DNA from: Polaribacter pectinis
GTDB taxonomy: Bacteria > Bacteroidota > Bacteroidia > Flavobacteriales > Flavobacteriaceae
Direction of reading: 5' to 3'
Length of the DNA stretch: 64,000 bases
Assembly (NCBI RefSeq): GCF_014352875.1
Contig: NZ_CP060695.1
Span: 527,501 to 591,500, forward strand
The position numbers and the translations under genes were made by a program. Positions within the stretch are counted from its first letter, which is position 1; each line of letters starts with the position of its first letter. Below are positions 35,701 to 43,081 of this stretch, in pieces. The notes below the pieces were generated by a model that saw nothing but the letters and a program-made list of their open reading frames with translations, was not told the DNA's origin and did no database searches.

Positions 35701-36385
35701 AGATGGTTATTTGTTGCAAAGAACGTTAGAACGTAAAAGAGAAAATGCATTAATGTATAATGACGGACAAGGTTATATTCGTTACCAAAAGGGATCTTTG
35801 GTGTTTTACGCTTTAAGTGATTATATAGGTGAAGAAACTCTAAATAATGCATTAAAGAAATATGTAGAAAAAGTGAAGTTTCAAGAGGCTCCATATACAA
35901 CTTCAATTGAAATGGTAGATTATATAAGAGAAGTAACTCCAGATTCTTTAAAGTATGTAATTAAAGACATGTTTGAAACCATTACTTTATATAGAAATAG
36001 AATTATCGATGCAAAAACAACCGAATTAGAAAACGGTAAATATCAAGTAGATATAGAGTTTGAAGTTTCTAAATATAGAAATGATGAAAAAGGAAAACGT
36101 TATTATGGTGAAAAAGTAGGAGATACTTTGTCTTACAAAACAGATAAAATGAAGAAGCCTATTTTGTCAGTTCCTTTAGCAGACTATATAGATATTGGTA
36201 TTTTTACTGAAGAAGAAATTGATGGAAAAAAAGAAGAAAAAGAACTTTATTTTAAAAAACATAAAATTACTGCTATCAATAATAAAATAACTATTATAGT
36301 TGATAAAAAACCTACTGAAGTTGGTGTAGATCCTTACAATAAATTAATAGACACGCAATCTGAAGACAATAGGAGAAAACTATAA
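32732..36385 (+). CDS. ABC-2 permease fused to an M1-family aminopeptidase domain
   Basis: A 1217-residue protein. About the first 600 residues hold some 12 membrane helices in two ABC-2 permease-like halves. The rest is a soluble domain ending in an M1 metallopeptidase core with HEVAH at residues 938-942 and the third zinc ligand in MLSESLSEY (Glu962). The spacing is 19 residues, one more than in classical M1 enzymes. QWWAHQVIGA is typical of this fused subfamily. Topology places the peptidase outside the cytoplasmic membrane. The paired ATPase upstream suggests a transporter that also processes or senses a peptide. The substrate is unknown. It ends six bases before yhhN-like. Confidence 0.92.
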   Translation: MFSTIFKQELKYWFNRPAFYIYVSIFLLLAFFLSASTAGFFDSITATTGSSRIVNSPIGVSGLFNALSIFIFFLFPSIVGVSIYRDYKSEMHTILYSYPFTKANYLFAKFFSSIVIVSLIVFSIALGMIIGFRFPGTNPDIVGPFNAVTYLQTYFVFILPNVLLFGAIVFAVVAFTRNIAAGFITVIILMFGQGVLESLLSEPEHRTLAAILDPFGSAASSYYTKYWTPSEQNELQIPIKEMIIYNRLLWLVIATLIFGLVYKFFTFSQNAISFSFRKPKGERITKTNFSGITRITLPKVDYNYSFFQNLKSTWTLSNIDFKYIVKSWAFISIVLVGLVLMIVGLSEIGNIFGTATLPVTWKMLNIGGVFTASINICTFLYAGMLVHRAKIAKVNHLVDATPIPNWTLLLSKFIALVKMQLVLLAVIMVAGMLFQMYNGYYNFEIGHYLTELYLLSFISFLIWALLSIFIQTLIGNPYLGLFILLVISIGMPFLSLAGIEQSIFKYNEGPGFSYSDINGYGSFLAPYLSYKIYWLLAGTILLIASFLFWVRGIPSSFVERITIAKSRFKGFAAISFIVFFIAFISLGYSIYQETGTKSKRTSSKEAELQRVNWEKTYKKFEGYAQPRIIAVKTDVNIFPKKRLFDASGSYIMVNKTAEEIDSLFLNHNSLESTFEFNRPNTLVLEDTINNFDIYKFDKKILPGDTLQLSFSVKSKQNTNYRKRSPVRENGTFINNFEMFPSLGYSSQGELTDNKTRKKYNLSPNDLRPHPSDSSALGDTYISKDSDWIDFEATVSTSEDQIAIAPGYLQKEWTEGNRRYFNYKMDSKILNFYAFNSARYEVKKENWKGISLEIYYHKGHEFNLDRMMKGMKASLDYNSKNFSPYQHKQARIIEFPRTGGSFAQSFPNTIPFSEGLGFIADVDDTNDDGVDYPFAITVHEVAHQWWAHQVIGADVLGATMLSESLSEYVTLKVLEHQLGKEKMRTFLKEALDGYLLQRTLERKRENALMYNDGQGYIRYQKGSLVFYALSDYIGEETLNNALKKYVEKVKFQEAPYTTSIEMVDYIREVTPDSLKYVIKDMFETITLYRNRIIDAKTTELENGKYQVDIEFEVSKYRNDEKGKRYYGEKVGDTLSYKTDKMKKPILSVPLADYIDIGIFTEEEIDGKKEEKELYFKKHKITAINNKITIIVDKKPTEVGVDPYNKLIDTQSEDNRRKL

Positions 36386-36391
36386 AAAAAA

Positions 36392-37051
36392 ATGCAGAGA
36401 CAAACTAGAATTACAATTACTTCAATTTTATTTTTAATAGTTGTTGTATTACATATTTATGGACTTATAGATAAAGAAATATTAGCATTTTTTACAAAAC
36501 CATTGTTAATGGTTACGTTGGTTTTGGTCTATTTAGTATCTGTAAAAAGGCCAAATTTTTGGTATGTTTCTGCACTGTTTTTTTCTTTTTGGGGAGATGT
36601 GTTTTTGCTATTTAAAGATGAGTTTTTCTTATTTGGTTTAGCATCTTTCTTATTGGCTCACATTTTATTCATAAAAATTTCTGCTGGGTTTTTAAAGAAA
36701 ATTAGTATCCAAAAAGTAGTGTTAATTTCGTTACCATTTGTGCTATATTTACTTGGTTTACTATATATTATAGAAGAAAATCTTGGAAAAATGTTAATTC
36801 CGGTTCTTATTTACGGAGTTACTATTTCTTGTTTTGGTATTGTTACTTTGCTAAATTATATTCAAGAAAAAACAACAGAAAATATGTGGCTTTTTCTAGG
36901 AGCTTTTATTTTTATAATTTCTGATAGTTTAATAGCAATTAATAAATTTCACGAACCAAAAGTTATATATAGTATTTCTATAATGCTAACTTATATTGTT
37001 GCTCAATATTTAATTTGTAAAGCAGTAATTGTAAAAGAATCTAAAAAGTAA
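36392..37051 (+). CDS. YhhN family lysoplasmalogenase-like membrane protein
   Basis: A 219-residue protein with about eight membrane helices. FSFWGDVFLLF and FIFIISDSLIAINKF carry the conserved acidic residues of the YhhN/TMEM86 family. Characterised members cleave the vinyl ether of lysoplasmalogen. Plasmalogens are not expected in an aerobic flavobacterium, so the physiological reaction here is open. It is the third gene of the ABC operon and ends at a strong terminator. Confidence 0.85.
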   Translation: MQRQTRITITSILFLIVVVLHIYGLIDKEILAFFTKPLLMVTLVLVYLVSVKRPNFWYVSALFFSFWGDVFLLFKDEFFLFGLASFLLAHILFIKISAGFLKKISIQKVVLISLPFVLYLLGLLYIIEENLGKMLIPVLIYGVTISCFGIVTLLNYIQEKTTENMWLFLGAFIFIISDSLIAINKFHEPKVIYSISIMLTYIVAQYLICKAVIVKESKK

Positions 37052-37084
37052 AAAAGCAGTTACAAAATGTAACTGCTTTTTTTT
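37051..37084 (+). terminator. Intrinsic terminator of the ABC operon
   Basis: AAGCAGTTACA (37054-37064) pairs perfectly with TGTAACTGCTT (37068-37078) around three A residues, followed by eight T residues. Confidence 0.92.
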
Positions 37085-37140
37085 GATTCTAAATAAATAG
37101 ATATAGTTTTTTTTATTTTTTTTATCAATTATCAGTTAAA

Positions 37141-37208
37141 TTAGGGGGGACTAATAATTAGGGGGATGACTCAAAAATAAATTTACTTCATATGTATTAT
37201 TTAGGGGA
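37141..37208 (+). promoter_or_regulatory. Repeated TTAGGGG tracts in a long leader
   Basis: In the 341-base gap before the phytase-like gene, TTAGGGGGG (37141-37149), ATTAGGGGGATGA (from 37157) and TTTAGGGGAAAAC (from 37200) recur with near-identical flanks (ACTAATAATTA, ACAATAATTA) in otherwise AT-rich DNA. They may be tandem protein-binding sites or part of a leader RNA. The rest of the gap (37209-37334) shows nothing I can name. Confidence 0.4.
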
Positions 37209-37334
37209 AAACAATAATTAAAAATCACTAACATAATTCATAATTACATTACAATAGTATAAAGAAAAATAATATAAAACAACAAAAAAGTAATTTTTTT
37301 TAAATTTCTTTATCAAATTAATAAAAAACTTCCT

Positions 37335-37359
37335 GACATTGAGATGTTTACTCAATGTC
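37335..37359 (+). promoter_or_regulatory. Perfect 9-base dyad upstream of the phytase-like gene
   Basis: GACATTGAG (37335-37343) and CTCAATGTC (37351-37359) with a seven-base spacer. It lies about 14 bases before the -7 element, where the -33 region would be, so it looks like an operator. It has no T run, which argues against a terminator. Confidence 0.5.
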
Positions 37360-37372
37360 GAAATAAATAAAA

Positions 37373-37380
37373 TAACTTTG
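37373..37380 (+). promoter_or_regulatory. -7 element (TAACTTTG) of the phytase-like gene
   Basis: Exact TAnnTTTG match ending 12 bases before the ATG, so the message would start only a few bases before the start codon. Confidence 0.5.
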
Positions 37381-37392
37381 CTAAAAAAATAG

Positions 37393-38475
37393 ATGAAGAA
37401 CATTTGTACCTTATTTATAATAACCATTGTATTATTTTCTTGTTCTGTTAAAAAACAAACAAGTCTTAAATTTTTAGATGAATATGTTTTGCAAGACTCA
37501 ATTCAGTTTAAAAATACCATTATAGGTGGGCTATCTGGGATAGATTATTCTAAAGGACTTTATTATTTAGTGGTAGATGATGCAAGAAGTCCAAGGTTTT
37601 TAAAAGCTAAAATAGATATTCATCAAAACAAAATTCAAAGTATAAACTTTAAAGACGTTGTTTTTTTAAATGATTCTTCAGAAGTTTTTTACAAAGAAAA
37701 CGCACTAGATTTAGAATCCATTTTTATAGATGAAGAAACACAAGAAGTTTATTTTGTAAGTGAAGGTTCTATCAGAAAGAATAAATTACCAACTGTTTTT
37801 AAAACGGATGATAAAGGTAATTTTGTTAAAGAATTTCAGCTTCCAAATAATTTAACAAACCTAAAAGCTATAAAACACAATGCTGTTTTTGAAGGTTCTT
37901 CTAAAAGTATCGATAAAAAAGGTTTTTGGGTTGCCATGGAAGGTCCATTAAAAACTGATGGTGAAGAACCAACTTTCACAAAAACGTCATCACCAATAAG
38001 AATCACTTATTTTGACAAAAACTCTCAAAAAGCTACAAAACAGTTTGCATATCAATTAGAACATATTACAAAACCAGCAAAAGCAAACATCAACTTAAAT
38101 GGCTTAACAGCTATTTTAGAATATAAAGAAAATAACTTTTTTATAATTGAAAGAACTTACCAAAGTGGCTATGGATCTTACGGAAATATTGTTAGAGTTT
38201 TTGAAGCTTCAATAGATAAAGAAACTACTAATGTTTTAGAAATAGACTCTTTAAAAAACACAAAATTTACACCTCTTAAAAAAAGATTGTTGTTAAATTT
38301 TGAAGATGTAAAAAAGCATTTAACAGAAAGAATAATTGATAATATAGAAGGAATAACTTTTGGGCCAGAATTAGAAAACGGAAATAAAACAATTCTGTTA
38401 ATTTCAGATGATAATTTTCAGATTTATGGTAAACAATTAAATCAATTTATTCTGTTAGAAATATCAGATAAATAA
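37393..38475 (+). CDS. Esterase-like activity of phytase family lipoprotein
   Basis: A 360-residue product with lipoprotein signal ending IVLFSC (Cys17). The mature part has a beta-propeller-like run: GGLSGIDYSKGLYYLVVDD, ESIFIDEETQEVYFVSEGS, GFWVAMEGPL, NLNGLTAILEYKENN and DNIEGITFGPEL. These are marks of the phytase-like esterase family, in which acidic residues bind calcium. A phosphoesterase role is possible but unproved. It should act in the envelope. Confidence 0.85.
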   Translation: MKNICTLFIITIVLFSCSVKKQTSLKFLDEYVLQDSIQFKNTIIGGLSGIDYSKGLYYLVVDDARSPRFLKAKIDIHQNKIQSINFKDVVFLNDSSEVFYKENALDLESIFIDEETQEVYFVSEGSIRKNKLPTVFKTDDKGNFVKEFQLPNNLTNLKAIKHNAVFEGSSKSIDKKGFWVAMEGPLKTDGEEPTFTKTSSPIRITYFDKNSQKATKQFAYQLEHITKPAKANINLNGLTAILEYKENNFFIIERTYQSGYGSYGNIVRVFEASIDKETTNVLEIDSLKNTKFTPLKKRLLLNFEDVKKHLTERIIDNIEGITFGPELENGNKTILLISDDNFQIYGKQLNQFILLEISDK

Positions 38476-38513
38476 TACTTATTTTTACGACGTTAAAACT
38501 TTAAAAGTTGCCA

Positions 38514-39032
38514 ATGTTTGCAAAATTAAAACAGTCTATTTTAGAAAAAAAGTTTGATGCTTCATTATTAAAATTTGTACAAAATAGAAAAACTTCTCAA
38601 AAAGAAATTTTATCGGTAGGAATTTTAACTTCAGAAGAGATTTCATCAAAAAATGATATTCAAAAAGAAGTTGAAACGCTTTTAAATGTTAGGAATACTA
38701 AAATAATAAGCTTCAGAAAATTTAATAAACTAGATGAGGTTTCGTTTAAACATTTTTCAGAGAACGATATTAATTGGAAAGGGGAGTTTACACAAGAAAA
38801 CTTACAAAGTTTTTTAGAACAACCTTTCGATTTATTAATTGGCTACTTTAATACAAATAATCTTTATTTAGAAACGGCAGTATTAAAATCTAATGCCACA
38901 TTTAAGGTTGGTTTTTCTAAAGTAAACTCTAAATTATATGAGTTGGAAATTTCAGAAGACGTTTCAAATCTTCATCAATTTTTATCAGAATTAAAAAAAT
39001 ACTTAATTATCTTAAAAAAGTTGAAAATTTAA
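38514..39032 (+). CDS. DUF6913-like protein of unknown function
   Basis: A soluble 172-residue protein starting MFAKLKQSILEKKFDASLL from ATG 38514; the TTG two codons upstream is less likely. It contains ILTSEEISSKNDIQKEVETL and FDLLIGYFNTNNLYLETAVLKSN, which I associate with DUF6913 proteins of flavobacteria, usually near dapA. No catalytic motif is visible. Confidence 0.72.
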   Translation: MFAKLKQSILEKKFDASLLKFVQNRKTSQKEILSVGILTSEEISSKNDIQKEVETLLNVRNTKIISFRKFNKLDEVSFKHFSENDINWKGEFTQENLQSFLEQPFDLLIGYFNTNNLYLETAVLKSNATFKVGFSKVNSKLYELEISEDVSNLHQFLSELKKYLIILKKLKI

Positions 39033-39133
39033 ACTTTAAATATAAAGTTGTGTATTCTTTTTAAGAATCTATTATTTCAGTATTTAATCTAATTGAATAT
39101 TGTAATTTTACAGCTTTATAAAAATAATATAGA

Positions 39134-40012
39134 ATGCAAGAATTTATTGGAACTGGAGTTGCGTTAATTACACCTTTTAAAGAAGATTTAAGTGTAGATT
39201 TTGATGCATTAATAAAATTAGTGAATTTCAACATCGAAAACGGAACTAACTATTTAGTAATTAATGGTACAACTGCCGAAAGCGCAACTATTACTGCAGA
39301 AGAAAAACAAAAGATTATAGAGGTTATTGTAAAAACAAATAATAACAGATTACCTTTAGTTTTAGGAGTTGGCGGTAATAATACCTTAACAGTTGTAGAA
39401 GAGCTTAAAACTAGAGACTTATCTAATATAGATGGTATTCTTTCAGTAGCACCTTATTATAGTAAACCTACACAAGAAGGATTCTATCAGCATTTTAAAG
39501 CAATAGCAGAAGCTACAGAAAAACCAATTATTCTATACAATGTTCCTGGAAGAACTGCTAAAAATATGGATGTTGCAACAACAATTCGTTTAGCTAAAGA
39601 TTTTAAAAATATAGTAGGAGTCAAAGAAGCAGGAAATAATACTCAACAATATTTAGGCTTAATTAAAAATAAACCAGCAGGTTTTTTAGTTATTTCTGGT
39701 GATGATGATTTGGCTTTAGGTGTAACTTTAGCAGGTGGTTCTGGAGTAATTTCGGTTATTGGGCAAGCATATCCTAAAGAATTTTCTACAATGATAAACC
39801 ATGGTTTAGAAGGAAACAATAAAGAAGGATATAATATTCATTTTAAAATGATGGATATTATCGATTATATTTTTGAAGAAAATAACCCAGCAGGAATAAA
39901 AACTGTTTTACAAGAATTAAATATTTGTAAAAATGAAGTTCGTTTACCTTTAGTAAAAGCAACTCATGAACTTCAATCAAAAATTGCTAATTTTGTATCC
40001 AACTATAAGTAG
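39134..40012 (+). CDS. dapA: 4-hydroxy-tetrahydrodipicolinate synthase
   Basis: It condenses pyruvate with aspartate semialdehyde at the first committed step to diaminopimelate and lysine. The 292-residue TIM barrel has the substrate strand NGTTAES, the proton-relay Tyr135 in YNVPGRT and the Schiff-base Lys164 in VGVKEAG. It lies before ferritin and the bamD cluster. The partner gene dapD is at 49356. Confidence 0.95.
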   Translation: MQEFIGTGVALITPFKEDLSVDFDALIKLVNFNIENGTNYLVINGTTAESATITAEEKQKIIEVIVKTNNNRLPLVLGVGGNNTLTVVEELKTRDLSNIDGILSVAPYYSKPTQEGFYQHFKAIAEATEKPIILYNVPGRTAKNMDVATTIRLAKDFKNIVGVKEAGNNTQQYLGLIKNKPAGFLVISGDDDLALGVTLAGGSGVISVIGQAYPKEFSTMINHGLEGNNKEGYNIHFKMMDIIDYIFEENNPAGIKTVLQELNICKNEVRLPLVKATHELQSKIANFVSNYK

Positions 40013-40046
40013 AATAGAATTCGTAATTTAAAAACAATCAATAAAC

Positions 40047-40562
40047 ATGTTATCAGCAAAAATTCAAGACGCATTAAATAAACAAGTAACAATAGAAGCA
40101 GAATCTTCACAAGTATATTTAGCAATGGCTTCTTGGGCAGAAACACAAGGTTTTGAAGGTGTTTCTCAATTTATGTATGCACATTCAGACGAAGAAAGAA
40201 TGCACATGTTAAAAATGGTAAAGTTTATAAATGAACGCGGAGGACATGCAAAAGTATCTGCATTAACAGCACCACCATCAGAATTTGGTTCTTTTAAAGA
40301 AGTTTTTCAAACTCTTTTTGAACATGAAGTGTTTGTATCTAAATCTATTAATGATTTGGTTCATATAACTTTAGAAGAAAGAGATTATGCTACTCATAAT
40401 TTTCTACAATGGTATGTTTCAGAACAAATAGAAGAAGAAGCATTAGCCAGAAATATTTTAGATAAAATAAACTTAATTGGTGATGATAAAAGTGGTTTCT
40501 ATCTTTTTGATAATGATATAAAACAATTAATTACTGTTGCTCCAGACCAAGGGCAAAATTAA
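40047..40562 (+). CDS. Ferritin
   Basis: A 171-residue four-helix-bundle iron store of the bacterial FtnA type. Ferroxidase residues are in VTIEAESSQVYLAMASW, SDEERMHMLKM and EIEEEALA-like VSEQIEEEALARN. It oxidises ferrous iron and stores it in a 24-subunit shell. It starts 34 bases after dapA. No iron-responsive element was recognised. Confidence 0.95.
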   Translation: MLSAKIQDALNKQVTIEAESSQVYLAMASWAETQGFEGVSQFMYAHSDEERMHMLKMVKFINERGGHAKVSALTAPPSEFGSFKEVFQTLFEHEVFVSKSINDLVHITLEERDYATHNFLQWYVSEQIEEEALARNILDKINLIGDDKSGFYLFDNDIKQLITVAPDQGQN

Positions 40563-40614
40563 CAAACTTTTAGTATCAAATAGCGCAAATTTTTGTTGTT
40601 TTGTAATGATTATT

Positions 40615-40640
40615 ACACAGCACAATTAACTGTGTGAAAA
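40615..40640 (+). terminator. Possible hairpin after ferritin
   Basis: ACACAG (40615-40620) and CTGTGT (40630-40635) can pair across nine bases, followed by GAAAAATCGTTTT. Weak. Confidence 0.35.
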
Positions 40641-40668
40641 ATCGTTTTATTTATCCATTATTAATCAC

Positions 40669-40676
40669 TAATTTTG
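40669..40676 (+). promoter_or_regulatory. -7 element (TAATTTTG) of the bamD operon
   Basis: Exact TAnnTTTG match ending four bases before the bamD ATG, implying an almost leaderless message for bamD-rpoZ-coaBC. Confidence 0.5.
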
Positions 40677-40680
40677 CCCG

Positions 40681-41541
40681 ATGCAAAAAATTAAAAATTT
40701 AGCGTTTTTATTGATGTTCTCACTCCTGTTGTTTTCATGTGGTGAGTATCAAAAAGTATTAAATAAAGGTACTACAGAAGAGCAGTATAAAATGGCTGTT
40801 AAAATGTACGAAAGTAATAAATATGGAAAAGCGTTACGCCTTTTCGAAAAAATTACGCCAGCTTATAGAGGAAAACCACAAATGGAAAGAATTTCATTTA
40901 TGATTTCTCAATCTAACTTTAACGAAAAAAATTACAGTATTTCTGGATATTATTTCGATCGTTTTGCAAAAAACTATCCTAAAAGTTCTAAAAAAGAAGA
41001 AGCTGCATTTTTGTCTGCTTACAGTTACAAGTTAGCTTCTCCAGTTTTTAGTTTAGATCCTACAGATACAAATAAAGCATTAGAATCTTTTCAAAGTTTC
41101 ATAAATACGTATCCAGATTCAGATAAAATTCCTGAGGCGAACAAGCATTATAAAGAATTACGTTACAAGTTAGAAAAGAAATATTTCGAAATTGCAAAAA
41201 CTTATTATAGAACTGCAGATTACGACTTAAGAAATTACAAAGCAGCAATTCAAGCTTTCGATAATTTATTGTCAGATTTTTTAGGATCAGAATTTAAAGA
41301 GGAAGCACTATACTACAGACTAAAAGCAGCGCATGATTTTGTGCTAAAAAGTTTCGATAGAAGAAAACCAGAACGTATTAAAGATGCAATTGAAGCTTAT
41401 GAAAAGTTAAAAAGAAACTTTCCAGAATCTCAATTTATGGAAGATGCTAATTTAATGTTAGCAACTTTAGAAAAAGAAAAGGTAAGAATTGATGCTTTGG
41501 TAGCAAAGCAAAAAGAATACGAAAATTCAAAAAAGAAATAA
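40681..41541 (+). CDS. bamD: Outer membrane protein assembly factor BamD
   Basis: A lipoprotein (signal MQKIKNLAFLLMFSLLLFSC, Cys20) of 286 residues built of about five tetratricopeptide repeats, for example EEQYKMAVKMYESNKYGKAL and SGYYFDRFAKNYPKSSKKEE. It is a core part of the BAM complex that inserts beta-barrels in the outer membrane. It heads the operon with rpoZ and coaBC. Confidence 0.93.
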   Translation: MQKIKNLAFLLMFSLLLFSCGEYQKVLNKGTTEEQYKMAVKMYESNKYGKALRLFEKITPAYRGKPQMERISFMISQSNFNEKNYSISGYYFDRFAKNYPKSSKKEEAAFLSAYSYKLASPVFSLDPTDTNKALESFQSFINTYPDSDKIPEANKHYKELRYKLEKKYFEIAKTYYRTADYDLRNYKAAIQAFDNLLSDFLGSEFKEEALYYRLKAAHDFVLKSFDRRKPERIKDAIEAYEKLKRNFPESQFMEDANLMLATLEKEKVRIDALVAKQKEYENSKKK

Positions 41542-41549
41542 TTATTATT

Positions 41550-41870
41550 ATGGATTATAAAGACACAAAAGCAGCATTAAGTACTATTACTTATAACAAA
41601 AATGAAATTGAGGCGCCTACTGAAAATATTTATCAGGCAATTTCTATTATTTCTAAAAGAGCAGAGCAAATAAACTCTGATTTAAAGAGAGAATTGGTAG
41701 ATAAATTAGATGAGTTTGCTACTTACAATGATAGTTTAGAAGAAGTTTTTGAAAACAAAGAACAAATAGAAGTTTCTAAATTTTACGAAAGATTACCTAA
41801 ACCAACTGCTATTGCTGTTGACGAATGGTTAAATGACAAAGTATATTTTAGAACTCCAGAAACAGAATAA
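41550..41870 (+). CDS. rpoZ: RNA polymerase omega subunit (Bacteroidota type)
   Basis: A 106-residue protein. ENIYQAISIISKRAEQINSD matches the omega helix that cradles beta-prime; the acidic middle (YNDSLEEVFENKEQ) and C-terminus YERLPKPTAIAVDEWLNDK are lineage-specific. The position between bamD and coaBC is the usual one in flavobacteria. Its stop shares a base with the coaBC start (TAATG). Confidence 0.88.
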   Translation: MDYKDTKAALSTITYNKNEIEAPTENIYQAISIISKRAEQINSDLKRELVDKLDEFATYNDSLEEVFENKEQIEVSKFYERLPKPTAIAVDEWLNDKVYFRTPETE

Positions 41871-43081
41871 TGTCTGTTTTAAGTGGTAAAAAAATTCTAT
41901 TAGGAATTACTGCTGGAATTGCTGCTTATAAAACGGCTAGTTTAGTTCGTTTATTTATAAAATTAGGCGCAGAAGTCAAAGTTATTATGACTCCTGCGTC
42001 TAAAGATTTTATAACACCTCTTACACTTTCCACACTTTCTAAAAATCCAGTTCATACAACTTTTTATGATAAAGAAGATGAAAATGAACTATGGAATAAT
42101 CACGTAGATTTAGGTCTTTGGGCAGATTATATGTTGGTTGCACCAGCAACAGCAAATACATTGTCTAAAATGTCTAATGGAACTTGCGATAATTTGCTAT
42201 TGGCTACTTATTTATCAGCAAAATGTCCTGTTTATTTTGCTCCGGCAATGGATTTAGATATGTACATCCATCCATCTACAAAAGAAAGTTTAGACAAATT
42301 ACAAAGTTTTGGTAATATTTTAATTCCGGCAACTTCTGGAGAACTGGCTAGTGGTTTGGTTGGTGAAGGAAGAATGTCAGAACCAGAAGATATTGTCTCA
42401 TTCATACAAAATGATATTTTATCAAAATTGCCTTTAAAAGGTAAAAAAGTATTAATTACTGCCGGTCCAACATACGAAGCCATAGATCCTGTTCGTTTTA
42501 TAGGAAATCATTCCTCTGGTAAAATGGGGTTTTCTATAGCCAATGCAGCAGCTAATTTAGGAGCAGAAGTGTATTTGATTTCTGGACCAAGTCATCAAAA
42601 AATAAATCACTCTTTAGTAAAAAGAATAGATGTAGTTTCTGCGGAAGAAATGTACAAAGCTTCTCATACTTACTTTAAAGACGTAGATATTGCTATTCTT
42701 TCTGCTGCAGTTGCAGATTACAAACCAAAAAATGTTGCCAATCAGAAAATAAAAAAGACAGAAGCAGCGTTAGAGATTGAGTTAACACCAACTAAAGATA
42801 TTTTAGCATCTTTAGGTAAAATAAAGAAACAACAGTTTTTAGTAGGTTTTGCATTAGAGACCAATAATGAAATAGAAAATGCAAAAAGTAAATTAAAACG
42901 TAAAAATTTAGATGCAATTGTATTAAATTCACTGCAAGATAAAGGAGCAGGTTTTGCAACAGACACAAATAAAATTACTATTATTGATAAAGATTTTAAT
43001 GAAAAATCTTTCGAGTTAAAGTCTAAAAAAGAAGTTGCAACTGATATTATAAACGAAATCATAAAAAAAATAAATGCGTAA
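41870..43081 (+). CDS. coaBC: Bifunctional phosphopantothenoylcysteine decarboxylase/synthetase
   Basis: The 403-residue fusion carries CoaC (residues 1-190), an FMN enzyme with GITAGIAAYKTASLVR and the His of NHVDLGLWADYMLVAPATAN (quoted in part), and CoaB (190-403), the cysteine-ligating synthetase with GPTYEAIDPVRFIGNHSSG. Both steps lie on the route from pantothenate to coenzyme A. In the substrate clamp GELASGLVGEGRM, Ser161 stands where E. coli has a catalytic Cys (ACGD). It overlaps rpoZ by one base and the next gene by eight. Confidence 0.94.
   Translation: MSVLSGKKILLGITAGIAAYKTASLVRLFIKLGAEVKVIMTPASKDFITPLTLSTLSKNPVHTTFYDKEDENELWNNHVDLGLWADYMLVAPATANTLSKMSNGTCDNLLLATYLSAKCPVYFAPAMDLDMYIHPSTKESLDKLQSFGNILIPATSGELASGLVGEGRMSEPEDIVSFIQNDILSKLPLKGKKVLITAGPTYEAIDPVRFIGNHSSGKMGFSIANAAANLGAEVYLISGPSHQKINHSLVKRIDVVSAEEMYKASHTYFKDVDIAILSAAVADYKPKNVANQKIKKTEAALEIELTPTKDILASLGKIKKQQFLVGFALETNNEIENAKSKLKRKNLDAIVLNSLQDKGAGFATDTNKITIIDKDFNEKSFELKSKKEVATDIINEIIKKINA

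Noticed and set aside
37141-37208. Classical four-tract G-quadruplex
   Set aside because: Only three G runs are present and two are far apart; a four-tract fold is not possible within this segment alone.
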